Assembly (NCBI GenBank): GCA_965277075.1
Contig: OZ255707.1
Span: 3,410,001 to 3,474,000, forward strand
Origin: Lustribacter sp965277075
GTDB taxonomy: Bacteria; Vulcanimicrobiota; Vulcanimicrobiia; Vulcanimicrobiales; Vulcanimicrobiaceae
Direction of reading: 5' to 3'
Length of the DNA: 64,000 nt
Each line of letters starts with the position of its first letter. Positions within the stretch are counted from its first letter, which is position 1. The position numbers and the translations under genes were made by a program. The notes beneath the pieces are model-generated. The model was not told where the DNA came from and searched no databases. It worked only from the letters and a program-made list of their open reading frames with translations. Shown here piece by piece: positions 38,039-46,993 of this stretch.

Positions 38039-39448
38039 GACGTTCGTGCCGCCTTCGCCGACGGGCATGCCGCTCGTGATTGCGATCGTTTCGCCGGACT
38101 GTGCGATGCCGTCCGCGACGACGCGCTGTTCGGCGATCTCGATCAGCGTTTCGATGTAGCGATACGACTGCACGACGAGCGACTCGACGCCCCAGATCAG
38201 GGCCATCTGACGCGCGACCGACTCAAGCGGTGTGAGGCCGATAATGCGTGCCCGCGGCCGGTATGTCGAGATGTAGCGCGCAGTGTTGCCGGTCGTCGTG
38301 CCGGTGACGATGACGTTCAGGCCCAGGCGGTCGGCGCTGCGAACGGCCGCTTCGGCGATCGACGTGCCGATCTGATTGGCCGCGCCCATATCCGCGTCAT
38401 CGGCACGTTTGCGGCGGACGGCCGTGTAGGGGTACTGCCGCTCGACTTCGCAGGCGATCGTCGCCATCGTCTTCACGGCTTCGAGCGGATACGCGCCGCG
38501 CGCCGTTTCGCCGCTGAGCATCACGGCGTCCGTGCCGTCGAGGATCGCGTTCGCGACGTCGGTCGCTTCAGCGCGCGTCGGCCGCGGGCTCGAGATCATC
38601 GACTCCAGCATCTGCGTCGCGGTGATGACCGGCTTCGATGCGCGGTTCGCGCGAACGATCAAATCTTTCTGGACGAGCGGCACCGTTTCGAGCGGGGTCT
38701 CGATCCCGAGATCTCCGCGCGCGACCATGATCGCGTCGGTAGCGAGCATGATGTTCTCGATGTCCTCGAGTGCTTCGTGCTTTTCGATTTTCGCGACGAT
38801 CGAAACGTTTTTCCCGCGGTCGGACATGAACGCGCGGACCTGGGCGATGTCGGCGGCCGAGCGCACGAAAGAAACAGCGACCCAGTCGACGCCGTGTTCG
38901 AGGCCGAATGCGAGGTGCTCGAAGTCGCGATCCGTCACCGCGTCGATGTTGAGCGAGCCGTCGGGGTAGTTGATGCCTTGCAGCGAGCGCAGGACGCCGC
39001 CGACCTCGACGCGAGTGCGTACGTCGTTCCCGTCGATCGATTCGACGCGCAGCGCGATCGCGCCGTCGGCGAGATAGACGCGTTTGCCGACTTCGACGTC
39101 GTTCGCGAAGCCGGCGTACGAGACGCCGACTCGCTCGACGCTCGACGTCACCGCATCGGCCGTCAGAATCAGCTCGGCACCGTTGACCAGCGTTATCGCC
39201 TCGATATCGTCCGCAAGACGGCCCGTCCGGACCTTCGGGCCCGGCAGATCTTGCAGCACGGCGACATACATGCGCAAATCGCTTGCAACGCGACGCACGT
39301 CGGCGATCACAGCCGCATGTTCCGCGTGCGTTCCGTGGGAGAAATTCAGTCGCACGACGTTGACGCCGGCGAGAAAAAGCTCGCGCAACATCGCGGGGTC
39401 GCGCGATGCCGGGCCGATCGTGGCGACGATCTTCGTTCGCTTCGACAT
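38015..39448 (-). CDS. pyk: Pyruvate kinase
   Basis: The 477-residue glycolytic enzyme transfers phosphate from PEP to ADP. RTKIVATIGPASRDPAMLRE, NFSHGTHAEH, VSFVRSAADIAQVR, IVAKIEKHEALEDIENIM (catalytic Lys), MVARGDLGIETPLETVPLVQ and TATQMLESMISSPRPTRAEA are all diagnostic. ATG 39448 gives the standard N-terminus. Confidence 0.96.
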   Translation of the reverse strand: MSKRTKIVATIGPASRDPAMLRELFLAGVNVVRLNFSHGTHAEHAAVIADVRRVASDLRMYVAVLQDLPGPKVRTGRLADDIEAITLVNGAELILTADAVTSSVERVGVSYAGFANDVEVGKRVYLADGAIALRVESIDGNDVRTRVEVGGVLRSLQGINYPDGSLNIDAVTDRDFEHLAFGLEHGVDWVAVSFVRSAADIAQVRAFMSDRGKNVSIVAKIEKHEALEDIENIMLATDAIMVARGDLGIETPLETVPLVQKDLIVRANRASKPVITATQMLESMISSPRPTRAEATDVANAILDGTDAVMLSGETARGAYPLEAVKTMATIACEVERQYPYTAVRRKRADDADMGAANQIGTSIAEAAVRSADRLGLNVIVTGTTTGNTARYISTYRPRARIIGLTPLESVARQMALIWGVESLVVQSYRYIETLIEIAEQRVVADGIAQSGETIAITSGMPVGEGGTNVLKIHKLP

Positions 39449-39533
39449 GCGCGAGAGCACGTTTCTTCGTCTTGGAAGGGCACGACGGGGCTCCTGCAGC
39501 CGGAAAATTGGGCGTCGAGCAAAATGTCCGTTT

Positions 39534-39971
39534 ATGTGTATCTGCTTCCGACCCGTATTGTTCGCCGCGGTCCTCGTGATTGCGATCGTGCCGCTCATCG
39601 CGTCCGCATCCGCGCCGCCGCAGGCGCAAAACGTGCTCGCGCAGGAACACCGCCGATTCGTCGCCGTGGCTGCAGGTAGTGCGAGCGCGCTGTGTGCACT
39701 GCTCGACGAAGATTTCTCGCACGTCACGGTGCGCGGAGCGCTGCTCTACCGCGCTGAAGAAGTTGCACGTATTGCGACGGCGCAGACCGCGTTCAAGCCG
39801 AGTGAACAGACGGTTGATCTGATCGGCAACGTCGCGATCGTACACGGCGTGCTGACGCCGATGCACGCCGGCGCCCGCCTCGCGCGACGCCGGTACATCG
39901 ACGTCTACTATCTGGTCGCCGGTTCGTGGCTGCTTAAGACGGAGCAAGAAACGGCGATAGCGGGACCGTAG
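39534..39971 (+). CDS. Exported NTF2/SnoaL-like protein
   Basis: A 145-residue protein with a signal peptide (FRPVLFAAVLVIAIVPLIAS) and a domain resembling DUF4440/NTF2-like folds (CALLDEDFSHVTVRGALLYR, VAIVHGVLTPM, YIDVYYLVAGSWLLKTEQET). These folds bind small ligands or act as enzyme scaffolds. It is divergent from pyk. Confidence 0.6.
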   Translation: MCICFRPVLFAAVLVIAIVPLIASASAPPQAQNVLAQEHRRFVAVAAGSASALCALLDEDFSHVTVRGALLYRAEEVARIATAQTAFKPSEQTVDLIGNVAIVHGVLTPMHAGARLARRRYIDVYYLVAGSWLLKTEQETAIAGP

Positions 39972-39979
39972 CGAAGGGC

Positions 39980-41117
39980 GTGCACGCGTTGGTGCTCGCG
40001 TGGTTCGTGCTGTTCGTTCGTCACGCGGTCGACGCGAACGCATCGGATGCCGCGCTCCCGCCGGATACGACGATCGCCGTCACGCTGCCGGCGGTCGCGC
40101 GTCCTGCGCCGCGCCGTGTCGTCCAGAAGCGAACCGCGCCGGTGCCCCATGAACTCGCGCGAAACGTCGCGAGCGCGCCGCCGCAGCCGCCTGCGCGAGC
40201 ACCGGCCAGGCCGGCGGCGACCGAAGCACCTTTGCGTATCGCGGCGGCGCCGCTCGTAAGGTTGAGCCCCACCCTTCCGCCGACCGCCGAACCTACGATC
40301 GCGCCGACGCTGGCGACGCCGATCCCGACGGTTCGTCCAGCGCTGAAGCCCACGCTCTTGCCGACGGCGGCGTCCACGCTCCCGCCGACGGTGGCGCCCA
40401 TGATGCGTCCGACACTTGAGCCGACGTTCGCGCCGACCGCGGCACCGGCGATCGCGGCAACGCCCGGGACGATGCCGCCGACGCGTTCGCGTTTGTCGCA
40501 GGGGCCGAGTGCAAACGCCGAAGCGGCGCAGACCGCAGACAGCAGCCATCTCGCGCCGATCGGCAACCTGCCCGTCGCCGCAGGTAAACGCAACGCCGAA
40601 TCACGTCGCCTTGGCGCCCGTCGCGCCGCCGCCCGGGCCCGGCTCGGCCTCGCTCAATGATCGGCTTCGCGCCGCGCTGCCGTCGGCGCCGGCTGCAAGC
40701 CTGAAGCACTACAGCCTCGGCGGATACCAGACGGACCGCGTGCTCGACGCCTACGAAGCGGCACTCGAGCCGCCGCTCGAGATTCTAGCGAAAACGTTCG
40801 GCCTCGTCTACACGAAGCGCACGGCGTACCAAGCCGATTCGATCGCCTATGTGTACGAGCGCACGCACATCCTCGGGCAGGAAATAAGCCGGGCGTACAC
40901 CATCGTGGAGCATCCGCTGCGCTCCGTCGCCCCGAACCCCGATCACCTGGGACCGGCTGCGCCGGCAGCGGTCGGCCCACTGCGCGACGAGAAGCCCGAG
41001 ATATCGACGCAAGTGATCCCGTGCAATCGGAAGGGCATGATTGACGTCGTCCCGGGGTCGATGACGACGCCCGCGCCGCGCCATCCGGACACGACGCCGC
41101 CGTCGCCGGTGCAGTAG
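39980..41117 (+). pseudogene. Pro-rich exported protein, apparently frameshifted near 40565-40600
   Basis: The first frame (GTG 39980 to 40660) begins with a hydrophobic segment (VLAWFVLFVRHAVDA) and a long Pro/Thr-rich stretch like a TonB spacer. It stays plausible to about LAPIGNLPV and then turns Arg/Ala-rich like an out-of-frame read. A +1 frame (open to TAG 41117) continues naturally with SPQVNATPNHVALAPVAPPP and a folded part (YSLGGYQTDRVLDAYEAAL; LAKTFGLVYTKRTAYQADSI). Joined, they make one protein of about 378 residues. This is either a real frameshift or an assembly error. Confidence 0.55.
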
Positions 41118-41123
41118 GGCGCC

Positions 41124-41152
41124 TTGCCAAAAGTCTAAGCTCGTGTCATACT
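41124..41152 (+). promoter_or_regulatory. Sigma-70 promoter of the rimP-nusA-infB operon
   Basis: TTGCCA (41124-41129), a 17-nt spacer and CATACT (41147-41152). The predicted start near 41159 puts the transcript 5' end just before the rimP-leader-like hairpin. Confidence 0.55.
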
Positions 41153-41158
41153 TGGTGT

Positions 41159-41223
41159 TCGAGTACGCGAGAAGCGTGGGCACCTGCCCGCGCTTCTGTT
41201 GTGTCCGGAGGAAGGAGCACGGC
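41159..41223 (+). promoter_or_regulatory. rimP-leader-like 5' UTR hairpin
   Basis: GAAGCGTGGGC-ACCT-GCCCGCGCTTC (about 41170-41195) forms a strong stem with a tetraloop, followed by TGTTGTGT and a strong GGAGGAAGGAG site before rimP. Known rimP leaders have a GTGGGC/GCCCAC stem in the same position. It probably regulates the operon in response to the ribosome or Nus factors; the mechanism is unknown. Confidence 0.5.
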
Positions 41224-41742
41224 ATGCACGAGTCCGCAGAAAATCCACTCTTTGTCGAAGCCTTCGAGCGCGTCGTGCATGCCTTGCCGCACCAACCGGA
41301 ATTTCGCAACGTCGAGATCGTAACGGCCGTCGCACGCCCCGGTCGCGAGACGCACCTCGCGGTTACCGTCGATCGCGATGGTGGTGTCGACCTTGCGACG
41401 TGCGAACGGATCGCGGCACGCATCAACGTCTCGCTGGACGCGTTCGCCGACCCCTACACCCTCGAAGTGAGTTCGGCCGGCCTGAATCGGCCGTTGGTGA
41501 AACCCGGCGACTACGAGCGATTCGTCGGAAGCAACGTTCGCATCGTGACGACGCTCGCGGTCGATGGCGCGAAGACGCATCGCGGCGTGCTCGCCGGTAT
41601 TCGCGGCGACACCATCATCCTGCGTACCGGAAAGGCGAACGAGGTCGAACTCCCCATTCCGCTTGCCGCCGTCAAAACCGCCAACATCGAATACGACATC
41701 CGCGCCGACCTCACACGCGCAAAACAAGAGAAAGCAAAATGA
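41224..41742 (+). CDS. rimP: Ribosome maturation factor RimP
   Basis: A 172-residue 30S assembly factor. PEFRNVEIVTAVARPGRETH, VDLATCERIAARINVSLD, YTLEVSSAGLNRPLVKPGDY (family signature) and an SH3-like C-terminal half are seen. It has one of the few strong Shine-Dalgarno sites in the window (GGAGGAAGGAG). It is the first gene of the nusA-infB operon. Confidence 0.93.
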   Translation: MHESAENPLFVEAFERVVHALPHQPEFRNVEIVTAVARPGRETHLAVTVDRDGGVDLATCERIAARINVSLDAFADPYTLEVSSAGLNRPLVKPGDYERFVGSNVRIVTTLAVDGAKTHRGVLAGIRGDTIILRTGKANEVELPIPLAAVKTANIEYDIRADLTRAKQEKAK

Positions 41743-41888
41743 TGAACAGCAACGGATCGTTTCGCGACCCCTCGGCATTTCGCGACCCCTCGGGGAATCG
41801 TGAAGTGCCAGATCGCGAGGGAGCCGCGGCTGGGGGCCCCGTGCGACGCACGGGGGCACGGAGCCTGGGGCGGAGTGCCTGTAAGTGA
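41739..41888 (+). repeat. rimP-nusA intercistronic insert with direct repeat, hairpin and bridging ORF
   Basis: TTTCGCGACCCCTCGG occurs twice (41760-41775, 41778-41793; 18-bp period), then a stem CCCCGTGC/GCACGGGG (41837-41855). ATG 41739 overlaps the rimP stop (ATGA); the 49-codon frame runs across the insert and its TGA overlaps the nusA GTG 41885 (GTGA). Confidence 0.45.
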
Positions 41889-43102
41889 ACGCAGAGATGA
41901 TCGCGGCGCTCCGCGAGATCGAGAACGAGCGGAATATCAGCTTCGAGAGCCTCTTGGAAGCTCTCGAGTCGGCGTTGATCTCCGCGTACAAACGCAATTT
42001 CGGGCCCGACGCGAACGCGATCGTGGCGATCGACCGGCAGACCGGTGATTACAAGGTCTATCACCGTCGCACCGTTGTCGATGACGTGCTCGACACGAAG
42101 CTCGAAATCGGTAAAGGCGAAGCGGGCGACAAGTACGAGCCGGGCGACTTCTTCGACCAAGAAGTGACGCCGAAAGATTTCGGCCGCATCGCTGCGCAAA
42201 CCGCGAAGCAAGTGATCGTGCAGCGCATTCGAGAAGCCGAGCGCGACACGGTATACAATACGTATTCTGCGAAGCTGCACGATATCGTGATGGGCACGGT
42301 GCAGCGGTACGAACAGCGCAATATGTACGTGCTGCTCGACAACAAGAACGAAGCGTTGCTGCCGTTCTCCGAACAGGTCGCGCGCGAAAATTATCGCATC
42401 AACGATCGCATTCGCGCCTACGTGCTCGACGTGCGCAAGACGAACAAAGGTCCGCTCGTTGTGCTCTCGCGTGCCGCTGAAGGTCTCGTTCAGCGGTTGA
42501 TCGAGTTTCAGGTTCCGGAAATCCAGGACGACATCGTCGAGATCATGGCGATCGCGCGCGAACCGGGTTCGCGCACGAAGGTCGCCGTGCACTCGAAGCG
42601 TGCCGAAATCGACGCCGTCGGCGCGTGCCTCGGGCCGAAGTCGAGTCGCATCGCGAACGTCTCCGACGAACTGCGCGGAGAGAAGATCGACGTGATCCGC
42701 TACGCACCCGAGCTGCCGGCGTTCATATCGAACGCACTCGCACCGGCGAAAGTCCTCGGCGTTGAGCTCTTCGAGGACGAGGGGATAGCCCTCGTGACGG
42801 TCCCCGACCACCAGCTCTCGCTCGCGATCGGGCGCGAGGGGCAAAACGTGCGGCTCGCCGCGCGGCTGACCGGATGGCGCCTCGACATCACCAGCGATTC
42901 GGATGCCGCCGAATCGCGGGCGCGCTACATGGCCGAGCGTGAAACGGTCCCCGAAGCTGAAGCGTTTGTCGAAGAAGAAGACGTGGCAGAGGACGCGGTA
43001 GCCGGCGAAGCGCCGGTCGAACCGGAAGCAACGTTGGCCATCGATGACGAACTGCTCCGTCGGCTCGAAGAGTTCAAACGGGAGCGCTTCGAAACCGAAT
43101 GA
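41885..43102 (+). CDS. nusA: Transcription termination/antitermination protein NusA
   Basis: A 405-residue NusA with the N-terminal RNAP-binding domain (NISFESLLEALESALISAYK), an S1 domain (IVMGTVQRYEQRNMYVLLDN) and two KH domains (REPGSRTKVAVHSKRAEIDA, VGACLGPKSSRI; LAIGREGQNVRLAARLTGW). The tail is acidic. There are no C-terminal acidic repeats of the E. coli type. The stop overlaps ylxR (ATGA). Confidence 0.96.
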   Translation: MNAEMIAALREIENERNISFESLLEALESALISAYKRNFGPDANAIVAIDRQTGDYKVYHRRTVVDDVLDTKLEIGKGEAGDKYEPGDFFDQEVTPKDFGRIAAQTAKQVIVQRIREAERDTVYNTYSAKLHDIVMGTVQRYEQRNMYVLLDNKNEALLPFSEQVARENYRINDRIRAYVLDVRKTNKGPLVVLSRAAEGLVQRLIEFQVPEIQDDIVEIMAIAREPGSRTKVAVHSKRAEIDAVGACLGPKSSRIANVSDELRGEKIDVIRYAPELPAFISNALAPAKVLGVELFEDEGIALVTVPDHQLSLAIGREGQNVRLAARLTGWRLDITSDSDAAESRARYMAERETVPEAEAFVEEEDVAEDAVAGEAPVEPEATLAIDDELLRRLEEFKRERFETE

Positions 43103-43329
43103 CGAGTGGTCCGATCCGGACATGCGTGGGATGCCGAGCGAGGCGGGAGCAGCATCAGCTGCAGCGTTTCGTCCGGCGCGACGAATGGTGGTCGGCGGAT
43201 ACCGACGGGCGCAGCGACGGGCGCGGAGTCTATCTCTGCGGGCCGCAGTGTGCGAAGGCCGTCATCAAGAACAAACGCTATCCCGGGTTCGGGTCCTTCG
43301 CGATCACGCACTACAGGACATACACATGA
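43099..43329 (+). CDS. ylxR: YlxR (RnpM) RNA-binding protein
   Basis: A 76-residue DUF448 protein. IRTCVGCRARREQHQLQRFV is the signature, followed by GRGVYLCGPQCAKAVIKNKR. YlxR modulates RNase P in Bacillus. It lies in its usual place between nusA and infB. Confidence 0.9.
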   Translation: MTSGPIRTCVGCRARREQHQLQRFVRRDEWWSADTDGRSDGRGVYLCGPQCAKAVIKNKRYPGFGSFAITHYRTYT

Positions 43330-43343
43330 ACGATTAAGGGAGT

Positions 43344-43370
43344 CGGTCGAAGCCTTTCGGGCTTCGGCCG
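43344..43370 (+). promoter_or_regulatory. Hairpin before infB
   Basis: CGAAGCC/GGCTTCG with outer CGG/CCG pairs forms a stem in the 60-nt gap between ylxR and infB. It lacks a T tract. infB has its own AAGGA site 5 nt before its ATG. Confidence 0.35.
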
Positions 43371-43389
43371 TGTTACGAAAAAGGACAGT

Positions 43390-46374
43390 ATGGCAACCGG
43401 TAAGGTACGAATTTTCGAGCTTGCAAAAGAGCTCAACATGTCGTCGAAAGACCTGATCGCGCTCTTCGAGCGCCTCGGGCTCGAGGCAAAGAATCAGCTG
43501 AGCGTCGTCGAGCCGAAGGTCGCCGACCTTCTGCGCGCGCAGCTCAAGAGCGCGGCGGCGAAACCCGTCGGGAAGCCGCTTCACGCCGCGCGCGCCGCGG
43601 CTGATCCGGCGATTCCGGCTCCCGCTCCGGCCAAGCCGGTCGCCGCCGCTGCGCCGCCGCAAACGGCTGCTCCGGGTCCGGCCGCTGCAATGCCGGCTCC
43701 CGCCCAACCGGTAGCCACGCTCAAGCCCGTTCCGCCCGCATCGGCGGCGCGCCGCACGGCGAAGCCGTCCGTCGCGGCGCCTGCGGCCGACACGGTCGTC
43801 GAGGCCGCGCCGCCGGCTGCCCTCGACGCGCCGGTCGCCGTCGCTGTCGTGCCCGCCGTGACCCCGGCAATCGCCGAGGACGAGGGCGGCGCGGCCGCTT
43901 CGACCGCGGTCTCTGCCCCGGCTGCCCGTCCTGCTCGCCCCGCGAGCCCGGCGCCGCGTATCGCGCCGGGTGCGCCGCCGCGCCCGGTCGCCGCGCCATC
44001 CGGGCCCTCCGGTCCACGTCCTGCGGCCGGTGCGCCTCTCCGAACGGCACCCGGTCCGATGCCGCCCCGTCGGACACTTCCGACCGAGCCGGTGCCACAG
44101 TTGCGTCCGGTTCCCGCCGGCCAGGCGTCGATCGTTGCCCCGCGTCCGGCCCCCCGTCAGATCGCGCCGAATCCGAACTCCGGAGCACCTGCTCAAAATG
44201 GCGGGATTCCGGGCCGTCCGGGCGTGGCGCCGCGTCCGGGCACCGGTCTTCCCGGTCAGGGCTATCAGCCGCGTCCGGGTGCGCCGGGTGCGCCGGGTGC
44301 CCCCGGTGCGCCGGGCGCTCCGATGCCGCGCCGCCCCGCCGGCAATGGTCCGTTCCGGCCCCTCCCGGGCGGTCCGGCCCCGCGCCCGTTCACACCCCGT
44401 CCGCCGGGCGGCGGCCCGGCTCCGGTCAATCCGGGTGCCGGCCCGGCGCCGAGCTCAGGCGGCACCGGTGGACGTCCGGGTCAACGCGGCGGCGGTCGCG
44501 ACCGCGACGACGAGTCCAAGAAGGACCGCGAAAAAGAGATGCTGCTCGAGAAGTCGCGGCAGCGTAAGGGGCGCATGATCGACGGTGTCGTTCAGCCGCT
44601 GCCTGCCAAACTCGAGTCGATCGAAATCCCCGACGTGCTCACCGTCCAAGAACTCGCGACCTCGATGATCGTCCCTGCCGCGGACGTCATCAAGGAGCTG
44701 TTTCGCATGGGCACCATGGCGACGATCAACCAGAACATATCGAGCGATCAGGCCATCGCCGTCGCGCGCAAGTTCGGCTTCAATGCGATCGTGAAAGAAG
44801 CCGGCGACGAGGTCGTCGTCGAGCAAGAAGAAGAGCGTCCGGAACTGCTCTCCGCGCGTCCGCCGGTCGTGACGGTGCTCGGTCACGTCGACCACGGCAA
44901 GACCTCGCTGCTCGATAAGATTCGCTTCGCGAACGTCGCAGCCGGCGAAGCGGGCGGGATCACGCAGAAGATCGGTGCCTATACGGTCGACAAAGACGAT
45001 CGCAAGATCACCTTCATCGATACGCCCGGTCACGAAGCGTTCACCGCGATGCGTGCGCGCGGGGCCAAAGTCACCGACGTCGCAATCCTCGTCGTCGCGG
45101 CCGACGACGGGGTAATGCCGCAAACGAAAGAAGCGATCTCGCACATCAAAGCGGCCCACGTGCCGATCGTCGTCGCGATCAACAAGATGGACAAAGAAGA
45201 CGCGCAGCCCGATCGCGTCAAGCAACAGCTCACGGACGAAGGCTTGCAGCCCGTCGAGTGGGGCGGCAAAATCGAAATGGTGCCGGTGTCCGCTCGCACG
45301 GGCGACGGGATCGACGCTCTGCTTGAAACGGTACTTCTCGAAGCCGATTTGCGTGAGCTCAAGGCCAATAAGCAACGTCGCGCAACGGGTGTCGTGATCG
45401 AGTCGGCCCTCGACCGTGGACGTGGAGCGGTCGCGACCGTTCTCGTGCAAAACGGCACGCTGCGCGTCGGGGACGTCATCGTCGTCGGACATGCGTACGG
45501 CAAAATTCGTGCGCTCATCGATGACAAAGGCAAACAAGTCAAAAAAGCCGGGCCTTCGATTCCTGTGGAAATCATGGGGCTCTCGGACGTTCCCGCCGCC
45601 GGTGACACGTTGATGGTCGTCTCGGACGAACGAGCGGCACGTGAAGCCGCTGCGAAGCGGACGATCAAGCGGCGCGATGTCCGTATGGCCGCCTCATCGG
45701 GTCAGCGCGTGTCGCTCGAAACGTTCATGGCGATGCCCGCGGACGGCGGACAGAAAGCGCTCAACCTCATTCTCAAAGCCGAAGGGCAGGGCTCGGTCGA
45801 AGCGTTGCGCTCGCGCGTTGAATCACTCTCCACGCAAGAGGTCGACATCCGTGTCATCCTGGCCGGCGTCGGCGGCATTACGCCCAACGACGTCAACTTG
45901 GCCTCTGCTTCGAACGCGGTGTTGATCGGATTCAACATTCGTCCGGATGAGTCGGTAAAGCGGCAGGCTGATTCCGAACAGGTCGATCTCCGCTTCTATC
46001 AGGTCATTTACGACGTCGAAAACGATCTCAAAAAAGCGATGGTCGGAATGCTCGCTCCGAAATTCCGCGAGGTCATTCTGGGTCGGGCCGAAGTGCGCGA
46101 AATCTTCAAGGTTTCGAAAGTCGGCGCGATCGCGGGATGTTACGTGCAGTCGGGCAAGCTTACGCGCAATGCCAAGGTTCGCGTGATTCGCGATTCGGCG
46201 GTTGTGTGGGACGGCGAACTCGAATCGCTGCGGCGGTTCAAGGACGACGTGCGCGAAGTTGCCGAAAACTTCGAGTGCGGCGTTCAGGTTGCCAAATTTG
46301 CTGATCTCAAGCAGGGCGATGTCATTGAGGCTTGGACTTCGGAGCTGGTGGCTCCGGAGTTGCAGCCTGCTTGA
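43390..46374 (+). CDS. infB: Translation initiation factor IF-2
   Basis: A 994-residue GTPase that brings initiator tRNA to the 30S subunit. The N-terminal IF2_N motif VRIFELAKELNMSSKDLIAL is followed by about 340 residues of Pro/Ala/Gly-rich linker. A second IF2_N (LPAKLESIEIPDVLTVQELA) and the G domain (VTVLGHVDHGKTSLLDKIR, DTPGHEAF, NKMD) follow, then domains II-IV. The linker is long and near collagen-like (GAPGAPGAPGAPM). All GTPase motifs are intact. Confidence 0.96.
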   Translation: MATGKVRIFELAKELNMSSKDLIALFERLGLEAKNQLSVVEPKVADLLRAQLKSAAAKPVGKPLHAARAAADPAIPAPAPAKPVAAAAPPQTAAPGPAAAMPAPAQPVATLKPVPPASAARRTAKPSVAAPAADTVVEAAPPAALDAPVAVAVVPAVTPAIAEDEGGAAASTAVSAPAARPARPASPAPRIAPGAPPRPVAAPSGPSGPRPAAGAPLRTAPGPMPPRRTLPTEPVPQLRPVPAGQASIVAPRPAPRQIAPNPNSGAPAQNGGIPGRPGVAPRPGTGLPGQGYQPRPGAPGAPGAPGAPGAPMPRRPAGNGPFRPLPGGPAPRPFTPRPPGGGPAPVNPGAGPAPSSGGTGGRPGQRGGGRDRDDESKKDREKEMLLEKSRQRKGRMIDGVVQPLPAKLESIEIPDVLTVQELATSMIVPAADVIKELFRMGTMATINQNISSDQAIAVARKFGFNAIVKEAGDEVVVEQEEERPELLSARPPVVTVLGHVDHGKTSLLDKIRFANVAAGEAGGITQKIGAYTVDKDDRKITFIDTPGHEAFTAMRARGAKVTDVAILVVAADDGVMPQTKEAISHIKAAHVPIVVAINKMDKEDAQPDRVKQQLTDEGLQPVEWGGKIEMVPVSARTGDGIDALLETVLLEADLRELKANKQRRATGVVIESALDRGRGAVATVLVQNGTLRVGDVIVVGHAYGKIRALIDDKGKQVKKAGPSIPVEIMGLSDVPAAGDTLMVVSDERAAREAAAKRTIKRRDVRMAASSGQRVSLETFMAMPADGGQKALNLILKAEGQGSVEALRSRVESLSTQEVDIRVILAGVGGITPNDVNLASASNAVLIGFNIRPDESVKRQADSEQVDLRFYQVIYDVENDLKKAMVGMLAPKFREVILGRAEVREIFKVSKVGAIAGCYVQSGKLTRNAKVRVIRDSAVVWDGELESLRRFKDDVREVAENFECGVQVAKFADLKQGDVIEAWTSELVAPELQPA

Positions 46375-46646
46375 TGCCCGGTTTTGCGGTGTCTCGGCGG
46401 GGCGTCAGATCGTTCCGCGGGTCTCCGCGAGGCGTCACATCGTCTCGCGCGGGACGCGTCGATTTTCCCGTCGTGGGAAAATCAACGCTCGCCTCTGACG
46501 CGGTCTCGCCATCCTGGCTCCGCAGCGCATTTGTGTTAGCGCCCGTTCAGGGCGCTAACACATCACGCCCCCGCGAGACGACGTGCCGCCCCGCGGAATC
46601 GGCACGTCGCGTGCAGCTGTCTGCGCGCGTGGCATGTGCTTCTTGA
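46374..46646 (+). other. Palindrome-rich infB-rbfA spacer with a 90-codon bridging ORF
   Basis: The spacer contains two perfect stems: GATTTTCCC/GGGAAAATC (46461-46483) and TGTGTTAGCGCCC/GGGCGCTAACACA (46532-46562). An inverted repeat around TCGTCTCGCG lies near 46440 and 46580. Neither stem has a T tract. ATG 46374 overlaps the infB stop (TGATG); the frame is open for 90 codons and its TGA (46644-46646) overlaps TTG 46643 of rbfA. Confidence 0.5.
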
Positions 46647-46993
46647 AACAGCAGCGGCAGGCTCGGATCGATGCGGAGATTCAGCGAGCGTTGGCCGAGA
46701 TTATTGGGCGCGATCTCAAGGATCCGCGCTTGGGGTTTGTTACGGTGACGCGGGTTGAGATCTCGAACGATATGATGCAGTGTAAGGTGTTCGTTTCCAT
46801 TATCGGGGATCGCCATGTTGCCCGGCAATCGATGGATGCGCTCGAGCACGCGGCGGGGTATCTTCGGGGGGAACTTGGGAGTGCCGTGAAGTTGCGGCAT
46901 ACGCCGGAGTTGCATTTTATTGAAGATCGTTCGACCGAACGGGCGATCGCGTTGTCGAAAACGCTGGAGCGTGCGAAGGTGATTGATGAGTAG
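46643..46993 (+). CDS. rbfA: Ribosome-binding factor A
   Basis: A KH-type 30S assembly factor of 116 residues. QARIDAEIQRALAEIIGRDL, DPRLGFVTVTRVEISNDMMQ and LRGELGSAVKLRHTPELHFI are diagnostic. TTG 46643 (MKQQRQARIDAEI) matches the family start and overlaps the bridging frame stop; ATG 46634 is an alternative. Codons here are less GC-biased at third positions than in the neighbours. Confidence 0.92.
   Translation: MKQQRQARIDAEIQRALAEIIGRDLKDPRLGFVTVTRVEISNDMMQCKVFVSIIGDRHVARQSMDALEHAAGYLRGELGSAVKLRHTPELHFIEDRSTERAIALSKTLERAKVIDE

Noticed and set aside
38568..40043. A 491-codon open frame on the minus strand over pyk in another frame
   Set aside because: Arg-rich, low-complexity translation, out of frame with the clear pyk gene; a typical shadow in GC-rich DNA.
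46532..46562. Perfect 13-bp stem after infB as a rho-independent terminator
   Set aside because: No T tract follows, and the operon clearly continues with rbfA, nrnA, truB and ribF.
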